64,000 nt of DNA from Gaeumannomyces sp. JS-464 (Eukaryota > Ascomycota > Sordariomycetes > Magnaporthales > Magnaporthaceae), in contig NGZR01000003.1 in the NCBI GenBank assembly GCA_002197995.1, positions 7,398,254 through 7,462,253 on the forward strand, given 5' to 3'. The notes beneath the pieces are model-generated. The model was not told the DNA's origin and made no database searches. It was given only the letters and a program-made list of their open reading frames with translations. Numbering within the stretch: the stretch's first letter is position 1; every line of letters begins with the position of its first letter. Position numbers and translations under genes: made by a program. Positions 10,917 to 21,253 of this stretch are shown piece by piece.

Positions 10917-11892
10917 TTTGAAGGTGTTCGAGAAGCGGAGTTGTTGTTGGTGGGGTGAAGCGGTTGGCGGCGAGGCTGGTAGATGGAAAAGGTGGAAGAC
11001 AGAAAGGAAGGAAAGAACACAAGGAAATGTAAGAAGACTTAGGAAAGTGAAGGTGATAGTCCGATGAGGATGGAGAAGAAGGAACAAACCAGGAGATGGG
11101 AGCTCCAGGACGGGCGTACTTATAGCTGGCGACGAGGGGCACCTTTCTGTGCATCTCGTGATGGCAAGAGGCCTCGCGGGCTAGGAGGTGGATTTTCCAC
11201 GCCGAGCATTTGTCTCAAGCACAGCCGGCTCGACGATGCCCCACGAAAGTCCTCAAAGCATTTTTCGGATATGGCTAAAAGCCTTGTTTAGGCGTAATTA
11301 TGAGACGAAAGTAGGGATACGGAATTGCCAGTTGCCGGGCCCCATGATCGCCGAGAGGGCTCTGCCAGGAGACAACTGACCCCTCTGGACGGGGCTCGCC
11401 TTGTGGGGTGCCGAAGCGACGGGCCTGGTCCACCCACGCGTCCAGGGGCAGCCAATGAAGGCGTGTTCCTGGCAGGGCTGATCGTCGAGAAAAAAAAGGG
11501 GGCGGGGTGCAAACTTCATGCGGAGGATCCATGCAAGGGCCGATCGATATGCAGTCTGTTCGCCGCTTCAAAAATAGCAACACATCTCGGTGCTTGCCGT
11601 AGTCGGGTGCGGAGAAGCCAGGTTTCTCGGCAGCCTGCGCCGTGGTGAGAGATTTGTAGGCGAGATCGAGACGGGGAGGGGCTTGGGACACGAATAACGA
11701 ATTGACTCTTGTGTTGGCCCCTTTTCATGGTCATGTCACGCGCCCACCACATATCTGCAGCGTCATTCTGGATTTTGAACTTGGTCGATGGCGGAGTCGG
11801 GTGCCCATTATTGGTGAAAACAACATGCAATGGGCTATCTTGTTACTTGGAGGAGGGCGGGCGGCTTTCCGGGTAAATTTTCCTCCAGGGGG
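10917..11892. other. intergenic, promoter side of the secreted protein gene
   Basis: About 975 bases with no supported gene. CT-rich sequence lies near the start of the secreted-protein gene (on its coding strand). The region ends at the target duplication of the first Mutator-like element. Confidence 0.5.
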
Positions 11893-11893
11893 C

Positions 11894-11902
11894 TTAATAT
11901 GG
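11894..11902. repeat. target site duplication of MULE 1 (left)
   Basis: TTAATATGG, repeated exactly at 14764-14772. One further flanking base is C on the left and T on the right, so the duplication may be 10 bp with one RIP change. 9-10 bp is the size made by Mutator-like transposases. Confidence 0.8.
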
Positions 11903-12999
11903 AGGCTCTATCGGGGAACACACCTTTTTTGCTATTGGCACGCACCCCCACCCCGATATCGGTGCGCATGGACTTTTTTATGGCGCACCCACACAAACGA
12001 ACATAGGCTTTAATGCAGGCAGGGGCTTAATTAACAGGAGGGAAGCAAATAAAAGTTATCGCCACGAGCAAATTATTAATAAACGATTAAAAACGCGGTG
12101 TTAAACCGCCAAATTACATGGAAAAGTGCAAGGGCACGGCGTTAAGGCCGTTTATTTAGGGCTACAAAGGTGCCTAAACTCGCAAAAGGATCAAAAAACT
12201 CGTTAAATGCCGGCGCAGGCGCTGGAAAAGGCGCGGAAGCCCTCCCGGCCGACCGTAAGGGCAGGGCGGCCGGCGTTAAAGGCAAAGGGGTGCCGAGGGT
12301 AAGCACAAGCCTTTCCGCCTCGTTAGCCTCGTTAAGCCTCGTCAGCCTGCCGTAGGGAAGGCCCCTGTTCGTGTTGCGAGAGGTTTCGCCTAGCGCCGGC
12401 ACGGATACCCGTGCGGGTACTGCGTGGGCGCCGCGCCGGCCCCTCGTTACCAAAGGGCCGGACCTTCGAGGACGGCCCTTGTATTGCCTACCGGATTTGT
12501 AACCCGGAGTAAGGGATCTTTCCGTATCCCGGCTACCCTTTCGCAGCCAAAAGCGGCTTACAAAGTCGATTTGCAAGCCCGGAAAGTTAAGATTCTCTCG
12601 TTGGGCGTTATGCAAATTTAAAAGCTCGTAAGCAGGGCAAGCCGTACTGCTTACGCGTGGCGCGCGTGCAAAAAGGTAGGGGAAGGCCGTTAGGGTGCAG
12701 TTGGGAGGGCAACGTTGCTAACGCACGCTTATGCATTTAATTAAGGAGATTAAAGCATTAAAAAAGGCACGTAAAGGTAACTGCCCTGCTTATAACCTCC
12801 CGCAGTAGTTCCAGCGGATTTTAACCCCGGAAGCCTGCTAGGCCGCTTTAAAAGCCGCGATCCGGTAATCGTTTGCGTTAAAATAGCTTTTGCAACCTGT
12901 AATAAAGTCGCCCTTGCAAAAAGGCCGTAGTTTTAAAAAACCCGTGATTTGATTAAGGGTGCCGTGGTAATAAACCCGTTGGTAAAGTTATATTTGGTA

Positions 13000-14250
13000 T
13001 AGCAATAGGCCTATTACCGTTTTGCTAACCAAACGGACCGCTGCAAATAGTTAAGCAAAGCCTCCTACTTGTAAAATTGCATCCAAAAAGCGGTTTAAGC
13101 CTTTTTATAAGTTTCGAAGGTTGCATAAACGACGTGCTTTTAAAAGGCAAAAAAGCCGGCCCGGGTATGCTTAACGTCGCTAAAAAGGTGTTGGTATTTG
13201 TTAAAGCCCTGCGCCGATTTAACGATCCGGTAGGCTGTTTGTAAAGGTTTAAAGTTTTCCGCATTAGCCTTATTAGTAGCCTCGTTAGTGCCCGGGCTTG
13301 CTTTCGGATTTTTACAATCCGACTTATCGAAAGCATTTTCCGCCACCTTTTCAGCCTTTTTAACAGCCGCAATTTTGTTCCATTTTTTTTTAATAATATG
13401 TAAAACCACGTTAAAATTAATATGGTAAACGCATAATTAAAGCGTGCAAAAAGGAAACGCGTTTAAAGCGGCGCTGCGAAAGCGATTATCCCCGTCGGTA
13501 ATAATAATCTCGGGGGCCGGAATTTGGGCTGTTAAGAAAATCGCGAAAGGTAAAAAAACCTACGAAAAGTTGCCTCGGTTTTTTTGCAATTAAAGCTTAA
13601 AAAACCGGCAAAGTTGTGCGTTCGTTGGTAATAATCACCGCCGTAAACAGGTGCATATTATGCCGGTTGGTTTTATAAATAACGTCGATTTAAAAGCAGC
13701 GCGAGCCGGCACGAAATAAAAACGACTTAATCGTATATCCAAACCGCGCACGGAAAGTTGCAGTGCCTTTTTGGCCTTTTATAAGGAAATCCCAAGGGTT
13801 AAAATCCTTAAACGCCACCGTAAGCTCGTCGAAAAACCGTAAAAAAGCGGCCGTAGGTTGGTACCCCTTAGCGTTTTTTTTTCCTCCAACGGCTCGCTAA
13901 CGGTATAAAGCAGCAAGTTGCTAAAGCCCGGTAGGGTATCGCCGCCGTAAAAGGTTAAGGATCGCACGCGTACGTATCGTAAGGTCGGCGAAAAAAGGGC
14001 GCAAAAGCTTCCACTGCCGTTTTCCGTAATTTAAAAGGCGAGGGCGGTACCTTATAGCGATATTTAATCCGGGCCGTGGCCTTCGTGTTTAAAGTTAATA
14101 TCCGGGCGTTTTAAAGGTTTCCGTTAGCTTTAAACCTTTGAAAATGATTTTTACGGGCAGTTAGCAATTTGGGAGGTCCGGGACCGGTTGCGCAACTTTC
14201 GGGAAGCCGGTTTTTTTGCCTAAAAAAGCAAAGAAAAGCGCTTTTTTTTA
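13000..14250 (-). pseudogene. MULE transposase remnant
   Basis: Minus-strand coding remains broken by many stops and frame changes. Recognisable in order are a first catalytic-Asp-type block (IDVIYKTNRHNMHLF), a second Asp block (TDGDNRFRSAALNAFPFC), the C-x-x-H block (CVYHIN), and a helical stretch (WNKIAAVKKAEKVAENAFDK ending in QHLFSDVKHTRAGFFAF). This is the usual MULE layout. It cannot make a working enzyme. Its outer limits are uncertain. Confidence 0.7.
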
Positions 14251-14417
14251 GCAGGCCTTCGCTGTTTTTAAGCGTGCGTGCGGTAGTTATAAGCCCGTTT
14301 TGTTAAAGTAGCCACGGGTTAAAAGCATCGACGAGGCTTTAAGGTAAGGTAAAAGGTAAAAAGTACCGCGGTAAGCTTTTTAATCCAAAGCCGCCCGTTT
14401 AAAGCGCGGGACCGGCG

Positions 14418-14543
14418 GCCTCGTTTGCAAAAGGGCTGATAGCCTCGTTTGCAAAAAGGCTAATAGCCTCGTTTGCAAAAAGGCTATAGCCTCGTTTGCA
14501 AAAGGGCTATTAGCTTCGTTTGCAAAAGGGCTATTAGCCTCGT
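14418..14543. repeat. 24-bp minisatellite inside MULE 1
   Basis: Five head-to-tail copies of a 23-24 bp unit (GCCTCGTTTGCAAAARGGCT plus TATA-like spacer), ending in a partial sixth GCCTCGTCG. It lies just inside the right terminal repeat. Differences between copies are mainly single transitions or one-base changes. Confidence 0.9.
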
Positions 14544-14972
14544 CGTCGCTCGAGATTGCGATAACTTCGTTTATAGCAGTTGGTTGTTATGCTATAAAGA
14601 AAATGCACGGAAAACGATTTAAAATGCATAGAAAATGTTAAACTATGGGGATTCCCGGCGAATTTGCGGGGTTCCGGCATCGAATAACACAAGGGGCGCA
14701 CAGGCCAAAGTGGAAAAAGGTGCGTGCTAATAGCAAAAAAGGTGTGTTCCTCGATAAAGCCTTTTAATATGGGCATACCCGGGTAGCAAAATCTGGGGCT
14801 TACTTGTTTGCAAGAAAAAAGAAAAAAAAGGGAAAAAAAAAAGAAAAACCGACGATAATGGTAATTTCCTGCAGTAGTAGGTACCTATTTACAGCTTCGT
14901 TAAGATTAATCGCCATAAAAAAGTGGATATTTCCGGCGCTCTTTTATTAAGGACAGGCAAGCATTAAAAACG

Positions 14973-15948
14973 AAGCTCTTCCTAAGCACGCACCCTTTTT
15001 GCTTCCACACGCACCCCGCACCGATATCGGCCGCCATGCAACTTTCTATGGGGCGCCCACACAAACGAACATAAGCTTTAATGCAAGCAGGGGCTTAATT
15101 AATAGGAGGGAAGCAAATAGAAGTTATCGCCACGAGCAATTTATTAAAAAAACAATTAAAAACGCGGTGTTAAGCCGCTAAATTACATAGGAAAAGTGCA
15201 GGGGCACGGCGTTAAAACCGTTTATTTAAAGCTATAAAAGGGCTTAAAAACTCGCAAAGGGATTAAAAAACTCGCTAAAAGCCGGCGCAAGCGCTAAAAA
15301 AGGCGTAAAAGCCCTCTCAGCCGGCTTTAAAAGCAGGGCGGCCGGCGTTAAGGGGAAAGTGGCCGGCGTTAAAAGTAAAGAAGTGCCGAAGGTAAGCACT
15401 AGACTTTCCGCTTCGTTAACCTCGTTACGTGCTTTTAAGGAGGCACTTAATTCGTGTTAAAAGTAATTACGCTTTGCGCTGGCCCGTATACCCGTGCGGG
15501 CGGGTACGAGGCCTTACCGCCGGCGCTTCGTTAAACGGGCCGGCGTTTAAAAGCCGGCCTTTTTTAACCCCGACCGGCTTTATAACCAGCAATAAAGGGT
15601 TTATTGTAAAGCGATTGCCCGGGTGCAGCTAAAAGCTATTTACGGCGGTAATTTGCAGGCCAGGGGCCTGCGGATCACGCCGTTAAGCTTTATGTAAAGC
15701 AATAAGCTCGTAAGGGCAAAGCAGGCCGTTCTAACTAGGTAGGTAGGTTACAGCCTTGTCGTCGCTCGAAATCGTAATCACTTCGTTTATAAGGGTAATT
15801 GTTGAAAAATGGATTAAAAATGGCACCAAGTTTAATCTGCAAGCAAAATTACGTGGGCTGCGAAACCGGAACGCACAGGCGTTGCACGGGCCAAAAGTGG
15901 GGCAAAGTGCGTGTGGGAGCAAAAAGGGTGCGTGCCCGGGAAGAGCCT
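14973..15948. mobile_element. Non-autonomous MULE derivative (internal deletion), RIP-decayed
   Basis: About 976 bp. The terminal repeats read AAGCTCTTCCTAAGCACGCA on the left and pair with the right end (GGAAGAGCCT side), for about 42 bp with transitions only. Flanks are TTAAAAACG (14964-14972) and TTAAAAACA (15950-15958), a 9-bp duplication with one G/A change. Its left 750 bp matches 11935-12690 of MULE 1 and its right 200 bp matches 14537-14740. The transposase region is missing, so it is a deletion derivative that needed a partner to move. Confidence 0.85.
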
Positions 15949-15958
15949 CTTAAAAACA

Positions 15959-16254
15959 CCGCCGTCGTTACAGATCCCTTTTAGTGAGTTACAGCGCTCT
16001 CTGCCGAGGGAGGCTTTTTACTACGCGTGCGCACCCGTGTAAATAAGGCAAAAGGTCTCCCTGCCTTTTGGCCCGTTTTCTGGATTGAGCAATTCGGTTT
16101 ACTGCGTGCCGCTCTGCTGTGCCAGATGAATTAACAGCCAATCCTATCAATTAATGTTTGTCCCAGTGGTTGCCTTTTCTTCTTCTTTTTCTTATTCTTC
16201 GTCTGCTTATTATCTCTTGCCCGGCCATTCCGTCTCTCCTAACGATTGGTCAAG
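15959..16254. other. intergenic, 3' side of the membrane protein gene
   Basis: About 300 bases with no gene seen, pyrimidine-rich near 16170-16240, next to the transposon derivative. Confidence 0.5.
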
Positions 16255-17549
16255 TTAACGGCCTTCAAGAAGCAGTGTCTGCGTTCCGTCCTCCTTCGGG
16301 CTCGCATTCGAGTACGAACCAAGCTCGATTGTCCTCGTGATGGTTATCGTCTGAGACTGCCGGTGCACTGGTACTGGCCGTTGCGGCCCTGGCGACACTA
16401 GCCCCGCCTCATCGGCTTCTTGGTTGTGCTCGGCCGAGATCTGGGTGGTGGCGACGATGTTGGGCTCGCCCTGCCACACGTTGAACCTCCCCTCTTCCTC
16501 GTGGTGGCTCGACAGTCTGTTGGGGCTAGCCAGACACGATAGGCCGCCGCGCTTCGAGCGTTTCTTGATGACCATGGGCGAGCTGCCGGCGGCTCGTGCT
16601 GTTAGGACGAGCCTCGATGACAGGATGTCGATGCTGTTTGGCCCCAAGGCAGGCTTGTTAGTCGATGCACTGGCACTGCGCACCCGCAATAGGGAGATGG
16701 GGAGACAGGACTAACTAGAGCATGACTGGAAACAGGCACTCGAGCGTGTAGATGAAGCGGTCGATCTGGCTGGCCGTGGTGGTGGCCGCCTCCAGAGAGG
16801 GCTGGAAGAAGTAGGTGACGGCGCGACTCGTGCCGATCAAGGCGAGCGAGGCGACCCTGAACTCGGTGCTGCGGACAAAATGGCGAAAGACGCTGACGGT
16901 GGTGGCATCCCCCTGGGCGCGGTTGGTGGCGAAGGTGCGCAGCAGGAAGAAGGCGCTGAAGCACTCGAGGATGGCGATGCCGACAAAGTAGCCGACGTGC
17001 AGGTGGTTGATGAGCTGCTGCGTGTCGCCCTCGGCCCGGTGCGCGTGCGGGCCGGGCCCGGACATGAAGACGCTGACGTGCACGCCCAGCACCAGGAACC
17101 GCATCACGGCCACGGCGCCCATGACGGCCCAGAAGAGCGACATGAACAGCGACCGCGCGCGGCCCGTCAGGACGCGGGTCAGCATCACGTAGCTGTACAT
17201 GGACATGCCTGCCTCTTGCAGCTGGTGCGTCCGAGTCGTGTTAGCCCAGTTCGGCTGCGGTAGCGATACCGAGGTGGGGCGGGGGAGAAAGCTTGCCAGC
17301 CACATGACGTCGGCCAGGGCTGCGGCCACGGCGGTCGGGACCATGTCATAGGTGTGGTAGTACGCGGCGTAGCAGAGACCGTTGGCGCCGGCGCCCGCCG
17401 CCGAGACCAGGATTGGCACCAGCGTGGCCGGCGACACGCTGGATGATGCTCACAATCACCAGCCCGAAGAGCACATTCGCCAGCCCGATGGTGCTGAGGA
17501 TGGCCCAGCTCAGCTCGTAGTAGAGCGGGATCATCGGTTCGGAGCTCAT
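16255..17549 (-). CDS. Multi-spanning membrane protein, three exons, one frameshift
   Basis: Family not recognised; layout resembles fungal 7-TM receptor-like proteins. ATG at 17547-17549. Exon 1 begins MSSEPMIPLYYELSWAI, a membrane helix. Intron 1 is 17222-17269 (48 bp, GTATCG, CTAAC branch, CCAG). Intron 2 is 16634-16715 (82 bp, GTTAGT, CTAAC branch, ACAG) and joins LFPVML to YIDILSSRL in frame. Six or seven hydrophobic helices (for example AVMGAVAVMRFLVLGVHV and GYFVGIAILECFSAFFLL) precede a hydrophilic tail of about 100 residues ending in KEDGTQTLLLEGR, probably cytoplasmic. Near 17433 one extra base shifts the frame between IIQR and SPATLVPILVS. Removing one base gives exactly 388 codons including the stop. 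Plasma-membrane sensing is a guess from the layout. Confidence 0.72.
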
Positions 17550-19646
17550 GGTGTCAGGCTCCCGGTCGGTCGGTCCCTGTCCTTGAAGGCGGCTTTGCTT
17601 GGAGATGTAGCCAGGCGGTCGGCGAAAGAAGAGCGACCTCGAGCCCTCGGGCAGGAGGACCTTTTCTTTGGTTGGTCCGCAGGGCGAGCGGGAGGAAGCA
17701 AAGAAATAGAAGTAAAAGTCAAGATGGCGAGGACTGATGTCACAGAAGAGCATGGAACGACGGAACTTTATGGCCCTTCCTGCCGTTTCTGAGCGCGGCT
17801 GGGGAGCTGGTGCCAAGGTTCAGGGGCATCGCTTTCCCTGCCTGCGAGCAACGGTGAGCTGCGTCGGTTCCTCGATTGGGCGAGGGCCAGGCATAGTCTC
17901 GATGGCGAGCGGCCGCTCGCTCGCACTGGGAACGGTCGCTATCTGGTGCACGCCCAGCGGCGAGTCAAACAGGACGCTAGATAGTCAGGCGTTTGACCTC
18001 GGCCTGGAATAAGCATGCACGCCGTCTTAAGCTTTTGGCTGCAGCCGTTTGTGGCGCGAGGTAGATTGGGCCAACCGTCCCAAGTCGGGCATGCCAAGGT
18101 TCCATGGCCAAGGTTCCATGGCCACGGCAACTGCACAAGCTTTGCCGAGCCCCCCGAATCTGGAGAGCGCTCGCTACCGGAGCTTGTGTAGAATACAGGG
18201 CCCATCTCCCGTTGTGGCCCGGTCGGCGGCTCTGGAAGGCAGTTCGGGAACATGGGCAATGTACCCTGTTGTTGGAACCTTTCTGCCCCTGGCCTGGAGC
18301 CGAGTTAAGGCTTATACGGAGTAGCATTAAAGCCGTGTGGCGGCTGATCGATCGATTCTGTGCTACCAGACGCCGTGGGTTTGCGATCGCTTTCCCATTT
18401 TCCGCCCCAGGGACATCCCCCGTTTGAGCCAAGGGAAGCGGTGCCGAAATGTGGCACGCGGGCAGGGCCGGGCAAAACGCTGTCATTAATGGGCCTAAAG
18501 GAACCTGGCAGAGCGCAAACAAACCTTGGCTTCGCATGTTTTCTATTTGTGCTTCCAGGAATCGAAGATCTCTGCTGGGGTAGTTTAACATGGAACGGGG
18601 CCGCACCGGGGAAGCTTGTAACAATTAAAAGGTGGCAACCATGGGTTTTGTCCCCAAACGCAGGCAATCCCAAAAGAGCAGCTTTTCCCGGCCTCGCACA
18701 GGCGCTTAACCCTGGGTTTCAGCCGGCCAGCGAGCCGGGCGTGATTGGCCGTGTCGGCTTTCAGCTGGCTGCGAAAAAAGAAAAAAAGATTGCTGGTTGC
18801 GGGCGGCGTGGCCGCCATCATGCACGCGGCCACTCCACAACCGACACCACCCTCCCACGCCCATTGCAGCATGTAAAACCGCGAGGAGAACGAGTAAACG
18901 ACCCATGGCCCACCCCGCCCAGAGCGTCGCGGGTGGCGATAGCGGGGTCTGTTACACCGAGGTGATCATGGAGTCCTTGATCCAGGATCCTCCCAGCTCG
19001 GGCACGAGGCGGCCCGACGGCAACGGCAGTGACGGAGGCGACAAGGGTGAACAACACGGCACGGGAACGCATCCCGGCACAAGGGCGTTGGCTGGTTGGC
19101 CTGTGAAAAGGGAAGAGGGTGCCCGCTTGAGCTTGTGTTGACTCTCGGTTGGGTTTCTGTGAAGTACGATATGCGATTGATGCATGTACTTGGGGTTTGC
19201 CTGTCAAGCCCTAGAGCTTGGCTGGATGGCCCCAAAATCGCGGGCTCGCATAAGTGGTACCTCCATATTCACCCTGGGCGGAGAGATACGGACGGGATGT
19301 GGGAAATATTATAACAGAAACGCAGGAGAGGAACAGGAAAGGAAATAAGAGAGGAAAGGGAGCAAGAAAATGTGCAGGACTGAAACCATTGGGGGTGCCT
19401 TGGTTTTTTTTTTTTTTTTTTTGCCATAATCGAACACAGCCCCTTCAGCCGCAAATCCAGCCGCAACCACCTATCACGAGAACGCCACCAAAAAGGGGCA
19501 ACGCAGCCGACCACGCCAGTCCATCGCCTTCCGCGTGTAGCCATGGCGCGCGAATGTATTTCAATTGTAGCTTCCAGCGCCAAGTCAATCCACAGTAGGC
19601 TCACACACATCAATCCAAAGCCCTCGTCCCAGACTACTGGCGCACG
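17550..19646. other. 2.1-kb gene-poor region
   Basis: Nothing convincing is found. ORFs here are long only because the GC content is high, and their peptides look random. A 15-bp word ending in TTCCATGG is repeated in tandem at about 18093-18120, and a run of 19 T lies at 19404-19422. One minus-strand frame near 19060-19130 begins with a signal-peptide-like stretch, but it has no supporting continuation. Confidence 0.45.
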
Positions 19647-21194
19647 ATGCGGCTGCTCGACACGCAAACGCTTCGGGTCGTGGACTTCATCCAACTCCAC
19701 GTCCCGTCCTACGCCATCCTCTCACACACCTGGGGCGCCGACGAGGTGACGTTCTAGGAGATGCAGCTCCTGAGTCAAGCCGACAGCGATGCAGCCAAGG
19801 AGCAGATCAGGTGCAAGGCCGGCTTCGCCAAGGTGAGGGACGCGGCCGAGTTCGCGCGCCGGGCCGGCCACGTCCACGTCTGGATCGACACGTGCTGTAT
19901 CGACAAGTCCAGCAGCGCCGAGCTGTCCGAGTCCTAGCAACTTTATGTATAGGTGGTACTAGGAGTCGGCCGTGTGCTACGCCTTCCTACCGGATGTCCC
20001 GCCGGCCGACGCGTAGGACCTTGCGGGCGAGGGGTCGGCATTTCTGGCCAGTCGCTGATTCACGCGCGGGTGGACGCTGCAGGAGCTGATTGCTCCGCGC
20101 AAGATCGAATTCAAGGCCAGGGACTGGAGTCACCTCGGCGCCAAGTGCGACGGTGGCGGCGACGGCGACGGCGATGACGACTCGCCCACCTTGCCAAATC
20201 TGGTTGCAGACATCACTGGCATCCCAGTCGCCGTCCTCCAGGGCCGTGTCCGAGCGAGCAACCTCAGCGTGGCCAGCCGCATGAAGTGGGCGCCGCACCG
20301 CCAGACCACGCGGCCCGAGGACCCGGCGTACTGCCTGCTGGGGATTTTCGGCGTCAACATGCCGCTGCTCTACGGAGAGGGCAGCAAGGCATTCTTCCCG
20401 TTGCAGGAGGGTATCCTCAAGACGACGTCGGACTAGTCCGTCTTCGCGTGGAACGCCTACGGCGGCGAGGCCGACATTGACGCCGACGACCCGGACGCCG
20501 TGTGCGGTCTATTCGCTGAGAGCCCGTTCCAGTTCAAGGACTCGGGCGACATTGTGCCGCTGCCGCCCTCGGCCACCATCGAGAGCGTGCCCGTCGAGAT
20601 CACGAGCCACGGGCTCCGGGTGCAGCTGTACCTGCGCCCGATCTGGGACCGGTACGACGCGACCGGGAATGAGGACTACTACGCGCTGCTGGACTGCGTC
20701 GTCATGATCGGGTCTCAGGCGTCTGCCCGACGCTTTGGCTGCGGCGACTGAGCTTCGACCAGTTCGGGCGGCTGCACCCGCGCGCGCGCAAGCTGCTCAA
20801 GCCCGTCGACTACGACTACCCCGTCTTCATCGAGGGCCACCAGCCCATCTTTGTGCGCCAGCAGCCGCTGTACTACAGCCTGCCCGACTTCCGCGTCGAC
20901 GAGTCGCCCGCGTACAGACTGGACGGCGTGTACCCGGAGGAGCGGTAGAACTCGACGACCATGATCCTCACCTCGGCGCTGTCCAGGAGCGGCGACGTCA
21001 CGGGCCTCTTCAGATATCGCGAACGGTCGCCCCGGGGCCACGCCCTCGACGTCGCGGTTGGGCTCAAGTGGGTGGCGGGGCTCAAGTGGGTGGCGTGCTT
21101 CCAGCGGAGGTGCACGCAGTTTACCGTACCGAAAGAGCCGCCAAGAAGCAATCCTGATTACTATCCACCGTCAGGAAGCAGCCCGATGCAATGA
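19647..21194 (+). pseudogene. HET-domain (heterokaryon incompatibility) pseudogene
   Basis: The N-terminus (from ATG 19647) has the HET signature order: SYAILSHTWGADEVTF, then AGHVHVWIDTCCIDK, VCYAFLPDV, FTRGWTLQELIAPR, and later PAYCLLGIFGVNMPLLYGEG. Such proteins trigger cell death on fusion of unlike hyphae. It is inactive: stops lie at 19755, 19935, 19960, 20014, 20056, 20434 and about 20946. Several sit where the family has Gln or Trp (for example TGA in place of Trp before FTRGWTL), which fits CAG-to-TAG and TGG-to-TAG/TGA changes of RIP. Frame changes occur near 19940 and 20720. The C-terminal region continues as LSFDQFGRLHPRARKLLK to a stop at 21192-21194. A 17-bp tandem copy (GGGCTCAAGTGGGTGGC) lies at about 21060-21093. 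Confidence 0.88.
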
Positions 21195-21253
21195 CACCAC
21201 TAAGTGTTAACTTTAGAGTACAACGGTGAGAACGGAGCTCACGAATGACGATC

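Larger units (their letters stand above)
11903..14763 (-). mobile_element. Mutator-like (MULE) DNA transposon, RIP-decayed
   Basis: A 2.86-kb element with terminal inverted repeats of about 45 bp: left begins AGGCTCTATCGGGGAACACA, right is its complement with a few C/T or G/A changes. It is bounded by a 9-10 bp duplication (TTAATATGG). Inside, on the minus strand, lie remains of a MULE transposase. Typical words are IDVIYKTNRHNM (about 13651-13689) and ITDGDNRFR (about 13477-13500), followed by CVYHIN (about 13415-13435), matching the order of the catalytic and C2H motifs of MULE transposases. Sequence is rich in TAA/TTA from C-to-T decay. It shares its two ends with the element at 14973-15948. 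Confidence 0.85.

Noticed and set aside
12142..12615. 157-aa ORF inside MULE 1 as an independent gene
   Set aside because: The region is shared with the non-coding derivative element and lies within the transposon end; no separate gene evidence.
17977..18624. 215-aa minus-strand ORF in the gene-poor region
   Set aside because: No domain, random composition, no splice or start context; overlapping frames are equally open because of high GC.
18818..19207. Possible small secreted protein on the minus strand
   Set aside because: Has a signal-peptide-like stretch, but the rest is not conserved-looking and competes with another open frame; too weak to call.
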